Source of the DNA: Pseudomonadota bacterium
GTDB taxonomy: Bacteria > Pseudomonadota > Alphaproteobacteria > JAAXGF01
Assembly (NCBI GenBank): GCA_022563655.1
Contig: JADFMW010000120.1
Coordinates: 1 to 8,364 of the forward strand
Length of the DNA: 8,364 bases
Direction of reading: 5' to 3'
Both the position numbers and the translations under genes were made by a program. Below, piece after piece: positions 5,323-8,364 of this stretch (position 1 is its first letter; each line of letters begins with the position of its first letter). Below the pieces are notes generated by a model. That model was given only the letters and a program-made list of their open reading frames with translations. It had not been told where the DNA came from and did no database searches.

Positions 5323-6246
5323 TCAATTCACCTCTATCCTGGGCTCCTGCATGAGCCGCTGCATATCGAGGAACCGCCAAAGCATCAGCGCCACGACGAT
5401 GCCGACGATCACGAGCACGAGCGCCATCGCGGCGCCGTACCCGTACTGGCCGTCAAAGAAGGCCCGTTTGTAGACGTACAGGGCGTAGACCGTAGTGTCG
5501 TAGAAAGGACCGCCGTCGGTCACCAGCCAAATGTATTCGAAGCTCACCAGCAACGAGAGCGTCTGGTACACCGTAATAAAGCTCAAGGGCCAGCGGATGG
5601 CCGGCAGGGTGATGTGGCGCACGATCGACCAGCCGCCGGCGCCGTCCACTCGGGCCGCGTGAAACAGGTGCTCAGGGATCGATCGGATCGCCGAGGTCAA
5701 GATGATCATGCCCAGCGAGGCGCCGATGAAACCATTGACGAGAATGATCAAGAATACCGGGTTGTTGCCCATCAGATCGGTCAGCGGCAGGCCGAACAGA
5801 CCGTTCGCGACCTGGTTCAACAGACCGTAATCGGTCGGCGTAATGACCCAGGCCCAAAGCAGCGCGTAGACCACCGAGGGGCTCATCCGCGGCAGCAGCC
5901 AGATGGCGCGGAAGAAGGCGCCCGATCGCGCCTGCACCGAGGTGGTGACGAGCGCCAGGATCAGACCGAACGTGACGTTAAAGACGGCGAGCGTGCCCAG
6001 GACGAAAAAGAAGGTAACGGGAATCACCGTGTGCGTCAGAATCCGGTCCTTGCGCGCCATTCGTTCGAAGTTCTCGGTGCTGATCTCCGTCCACTTCAGA
6101 TCGCTCCCCATGTCGGTGAACGCGATGAAGATATTGACGATCACCGGCGCCACGTAGAACAGGAAGAGCAGGAGAATGGCGGGGCCCAGGAAGATGACGA
6201 AGTTCGCCCTCTGCCGCGCCTGCGTCGCTCTGATATTGCCGGCCAT
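5323..6246 (-). CDS. ABC sugar importer permease, MalF-like (CUT1)
   Basis: Inner-membrane partner of the MalG-like permease. The 307 residues give six likely membrane helices: about 16-43, 75-102, 112-134, 162-186, 215-240 and 270-291. The EAA loop lies at 191-215, with HAARVDGAGGWSIVRHITLP at 196-215; the usual glutamate is replaced by His196. The GGP motif at 245-247 followed by TTVYALYVYKRAF is typical of the C-terminal part of MalF/UgpA-type permeases. Length is normal for CUT1 permeases without the large MalF P2 domain. The ATG at 6246 is preceded by ggatagg, only 4 nt away. It follows the binding-protein gene after 79 nt and is followed by the second permease after 1 nt. Confidence 0.93.
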   Translation of the reverse strand: MAGNIRATQARQRANFVIFLGPAILLLFLFYVAPVIVNIFIAFTDMGSDLKWTEISTENFERMARKDRILTHTVIPVTFFFVLGTLAVFNVTFGLILALVTTSVQARSGAFFRAIWLLPRMSPSVVYALLWAWVITPTDYGLLNQVANGLFGLPLTDLMGNNPVFLIILVNGFIGASLGMIILTSAIRSIPEHLFHAARVDGAGGWSIVRHITLPAIRWPLSFITVYQTLSLLVSFEYIWLVTDGGPFYDTTVYALYVYKRAFFDGQYGYGAAMALVLVIVGIVVALMLWRFLDMQRLMQEPRIEVN

Positions 6247-6298
6247 GACGCCTATCCGCTCACCATCAGGACCATCCGCTGGCCGCGAGGAGTAAGGC

Positions 6299-6311
6299 GG
6301 GCCTATGGCCC
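6299..6311. repeat. Small hairpin between binding-protein and permease genes
   Basis: The arms gggcc (6299-6303) and ggccc (6307-6311) form a 5-bp GC stem with a 3-nt loop in the 79-nt gap. Hairpins here commonly let the binding-protein mRNA accumulate above the permease mRNA; that role is inferred and the stem is short. Confidence 0.35.
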
Positions 6312-6325
6312 CCTCGAGTTGGCAT

Positions 6326-7765
6326 CTACCTGATGATCACGTCGTCGCCGAGCTGGCCCTGCATTTCGTCGACGATGAACTCGACGGCGTCCGCCGGGCT
6401 CAGGCGGCCGGTTTCGACGCCCTGCAAGCCCTTGAACAGGATGCCGTTGTAGCGCCCGAACTTCGGGTGGTTGGGCATGAACGTCGACCGTGCGAGCATC
6501 GGCGTGGCGGCCACCAGGTGCCACGCCTCCTGATAGGCCGGCATCGACGTCTCGCCGTAGTTGATCGCGATGTGCGAGGTGCCGACCGCATGCTGGACGT
6601 TGAAGTACGACTGGGTGGCCAACGCGACGACCAGCGCCGCAAGGTCCTTGTGCGGCGAAGCCGGGTTGACCACGTACACGATGGGGTGCGACAGGTTCTT
6701 CGCTTCGCCGCCTTTCTCCGCTGGAGGCGCATGGAGCCAGCCGATCTCCTTGAAGTACGCATCGGGGTCCTGCGGCCAGCCGGCCTTGAACTGCCGGGCG
6801 AGATCCCAGATCCCGTGGTGTTCGATGAACGCTTCCCTGGCCTCGACGAACGAGTAATGCAACGCATCCCAGGAAAACGAGGTCATATTGCCGGGAGTGA
6901 CCCCGTTCTCGACGTTCCAGGCATACCACTTTAGGGCCTCCTCGACAGGCCCCTTGGTCAGCACCAGCTTGCCACTGTCGGGATCATGAAACTCGGCGCC
7001 GAAGGCGGCGAAGGTCATGAGGTAGTCAGGCCCGACATCGGGGCGGTGAAGCATGCCGTACTTGGCGATGCCCGCATCGACCACCTCCTTGGCCAGATTG
7101 GAGAGGTCCCAGATCGTGAACTCGCCCTGTTCCACCAACCCGGGGAGGCCATCGATGAATTCGTCAGACTTGCCGAGCTTGCGCAGCATGCCCTTGTTGT
7201 AGAAGAACATGCGAACCTCGGTGTCCTGCGGTATGGCGTAGCGCTGGCCCTTGTACTTGGTCGATTCCCACAGCACCGGGATGATGTCGGAATAGAACTC
7301 CGGGTATTGCGCGATGTGGTCCTCCATATTCATCGCGTACCCTTTGGCGGCAAACTCGCCGACCCACTCGTGGGCCGCGACGTAAAGGTCGGGGCCCTTG
7401 CCGACGCCAAACGCCCTGAGCAATTGCTGCGCGTCCAGGTCGTAGCCCTTGGCGGGGTTCTCGAACACCTCGACCTTGACCCGCATGTCGAGCCCGGCGG
7501 CTCCGAACTGCTTATTGAGCAGTTCGGTCGCGGCGACGATGTTGCCGCCGCGAAGCGGACCCGACCGGTCCGAGCGCGACCACAGCTTCAGGATGATCTC
7601 TTCTCGAGCGACGTCCTCCGCCGCCGCCTTCTGCGCCAGGGCCTTCTCGGCTTCGATCCGTCCGCGTTGCTGCCGTTCGAAGAAGAGCCAGCCGCCCAGT
7701 GCAACCGCGACGACCAACAGAACGGCGATAGCTATGTTCTTGTTATCGCGCACGTTTCCCACCAT
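6326..7765 (-). CDS. ABC sugar importer substrate-binding protein, MalE-like, probably membrane-tethered
   Basis: This is the first gene of the operon. The 479-residue protein resembles family 1 (MalE-type) solute-binding proteins: GPDLYVAAHEWVGEFAAKGY (124-143) parallels the MalE GPDIIFWAHDRFGGYAQSG block, and AIPQDTEVRMFFYNKGML matches the AVPYAVEALSLIYNKDL block. The N-terminus is a short charged segment, a hydrophobic helix at 11-29 and then a charged, Ala/Glu/Arg/Lys-rich helix at about 30-57 before the binding domain. I see no Cys lipobox. An AVA at 20-22 could be a signal-peptidase site, but the hydrophobic run continues past it, which favours an uncleaved anchor. The usual free periplasmic protein has about 400-430 residues. 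Start choice is uncertain: ATG 7765 has only a weak ttggg upstream, and GTG codons at residues 2 and 5 are alternatives. Substrate unknown. Confidence 0.88.
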   Translation of the reverse strand: MVGNVRDNKNIAIAVLLVVAVALGGWLFFERQQRGRIEAEKALAQKAAAEDVAREEIILKLWSRSDRSGPLRGGNIVAATELLNKQFGAAGLDMRVKVEVFENPAKGYDLDAQQLLRAFGVGKGPDLYVAAHEWVGEFAAKGYAMNMEDHIAQYPEFYSDIIPVLWESTKYKGQRYAIPQDTEVRMFFYNKGMLRKLGKSDEFIDGLPGLVEQGEFTIWDLSNLAKEVVDAGIAKYGMLHRPDVGPDYLMTFAAFGAEFHDPDSGKLVLTKGPVEEALKWYAWNVENGVTPGNMTSFSWDALHYSFVEAREAFIEHHGIWDLARQFKAGWPQDPDAYFKEIGWLHAPPAEKGGEAKNLSHPIVYVVNPASPHKDLAALVVALATQSYFNVQHAVGTSHIAINYGETSMPAYQEAWHLVAATPMLARSTFMPNHPKFGRYNGILFKGLQGVETGRLSPADAVEFIVDEMQGQLGDDVIIR

Positions 7766-8117
7766 CCCAAATCGGCGCGTCTGGCGCGTAGTTTATCGAG
7801 AACGACCGAGCCACACCAGCACCCCCTATTTGTTTTCGGCTGTGTCAGCGTGGGACCCCTGCGCGCCCATGCCCCACCGGGGGGTGTGCCCAACCTGCCT
7901 CCGACTGTAATCAGAGAGACCGGAACCCGTCGTGTGCAGCACACCTGATGGGGGGCGTCTAATCGTCCATTTCCTGCCGGGCGTGGCGCTGTGCCACGCG
8001 GCGGGCTCGGCATGCGCAGCAAGCGCAAGGTTATCGAGAAATGGGCGTTTCCCTACCCCATTCCCTACCCGCCACCGCCTGACAAGATATCGCGCCCTCG
8101 TAAGTCTTTGATATTGC
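7766..8117. other. Leader region between tRNA-Thr and the ABC operon; no gene seen
   Basis: No frame shows coding character. The region must contain the promoter of the minus-strand operon unless transcription runs through from the tRNA, but I cannot place -35/-10 boxes with confidence. It contains a 13-bp palindrome (7932-7944), a GC hairpin (gcgtggc 7981-7987 / gccacgc 7993-7999), a tandem 12-mer (ttccctacccca 8049-8060, ttccctacccgc 8061-8072) and ttatcgagaa twice (7793-7802, 8031-8040). Confidence 0.6.
7932..7944. promoter_or_regulatory. 13-bp palindrome, candidate operator of the ABC operon
   Basis: The arms gtgtgc (7932-7937) and gcacac (7939-7944) are exact inverted repeats around one A, about 170 bp upstream of the binding-protein start. 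A short dyad in this position could bind a LacI- or GntR-type repressor, but no regulator gene is in the window and the site is short enough to be chance. Confidence 0.3.
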
Positions 8118-8192
8118 TGGTGCCGAAGCGCGGATTCGAACCGCGGGCCTACTGATTACGAATCAGTTGCTCTACCACTGAGCTACTTCGGC
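8118..8192 (-). tRNA. tRNA-Thr (anticodon CGT)
   Basis: On the minus strand a complete 75-nt cloverleaf is visible. The acceptor arms gccgaag and cttcggc pair 7/7, the D arm is gctc...gagc, the anticodon arm actga/tcagt encloses the loop ttcgtaa with anticodon CGT, and the T arm cgcgg/ccgcg has the loop ttcgaat. The discriminator A and CCA are encoded (3' end at 8118). CGT reads ACG threonine codons. Its 5' end is only 12 nt from the stop of the upstream protein gene. Confidence 0.97.
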
Positions 8193-8204
8193 GCGGGCAA
8201 AACC

Positions 8205-8364
8205 CTACTCTTGCGCCATTGCTGCGTCAACGACCACGGCGGGCGCCGGCGGCGCCCGCCACGCCAGTCCGTCGAACGCTCCGCAGGCGGCGCAGCGGGC
8301 GCTCCACTCGGCCGCCGCCGCACCGCACTTCTCGCACCGCCAGGCGGCGTCGGGCGGCGCGTCG
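8205..8364 (-). CDS. C-terminal end of a TPR/zinc-ribbon protein, probably HemY- or LapB-like (5' end outside window)
   Basis: The minus-strand frame is open from the right edge to TAG (8205-8207), giving the last 53 residues. They contain CEKC and CAAC 14 residues apart (WRCEKCGAAAAEWSARCAAC), then AFDGLAWRAP and an Ala/Pro/Val-rich tail. Two CxxC knuckles with Trp/Phe and the FDxLxWR ending recall the rubredoxin-like tail found after the TPR domain of alphaproteobacterial HemY-like heme-pathway proteins, and more distantly the LapB/YciM tail. The TPR region would lie to the right of the window, so the assignment rests on the tail and on memory. It is followed closely by tRNA-Thr. Confidence 0.5.
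   Translation of the reverse strand, partial: DAPPDAAWRCEKCGAAAAEWSARCAACGAFDGLAWRAPPAPAVVVDAAMAQE

Noticed and set aside
5269..6333. 354-codon + strand open frame
   Set aside because: It is the exact antisense of the MalF-like permease and is rich in His/Asp/Arg/Gln from complementing hydrophobic codons; it has no domain and the minus-strand gene is certain.
7793..8040. ttatcgagaa direct repeats flanking 228 bp, as possible attachment sites
   Set aside because: Only 10 bp, no similarity beyond, and nothing mobile between the copies.
1..8364. CRISPR array, toxin-antitoxin or phage-defence system
   Set aside because: No regularly spaced repeats, nuclease, toxin pair or defence-type enzyme is visible on either strand.

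Overview
The window looks like chromosome of a high-GC alphaproteobacterium. The evidence is two small-repeat signatures familiar from Rhizobiales/Rhodospirillales genomes (a fragment of the dispersed repeat whose mistranslation reads MSEMGQKRT, and a truncated copy of a short conserved ORF beginning MEEIDIYRSANLL), a tRNA-Thr(CGT) with encoded CCA, and a C-terminal zinc-ribbon end of the type found on alphaproteobacterial HemY-like TPR proteins. The genus cannot be read from this sequence.

Layout, left to right. (1) 3-770, + strand: the 3' part of a gene whose helical C-terminal region resembles a family of Rieske-domain proteins; the Rieske domain would lie left of the window. (2) 771-1421: a debris zone with a truncated small gene, an 11-bp inverted repeat, a dispersed-repeat fragment and a possible 42-residue ORF. 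(3) 1422-1577 (+): a 51-residue CxxC/CxxC protein, convergent with and overlapping (4) 1515-2612 (-): an EgtD-family amino-acid N-methyltransferase with no egtB beside it and with altered substrate-pocket residues. Region 3-4 is visibly less GC-rich than its flanks. (5) 2613-3135: no convincing gene, but two close palindromes sharing one core, a decayed HTH-like fragment, a terminator-like hairpin and a long inverted repeat. (6) 3136-7765 (-): a tightly packed four-gene CUT1-type ABC sugar importer, transcribed in the order binding protein, MalF-like permease, MalG-like permease, MalK-like ATPase. (7) 7766-8117: its leader, with a 13-bp palindrome, a hairpin and a tandem 12-mer. (8) 8118-8192 (-): tRNA-Thr(CGT). 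(9) 8205-end (-): C-terminus of a HemY/LapB-like protein, 12 nt upstream of the tRNA.

The four transporter genes work as one machine: the binding protein, apparently held in the inner membrane by an uncleaved N-terminal helix, delivers a sugar or oligosaccharide to the permease pair, which the ATPase homodimer drives. No catabolic enzyme or regulator accompanies it here, so the substrate is not predictable. The most interesting points are the joint loss of the charged contacts that couple permeases to ATPase in MalFGK2, an extra membrane-like insertion in the MalG-like permease, and an EgtD homologue that may not use histidine.
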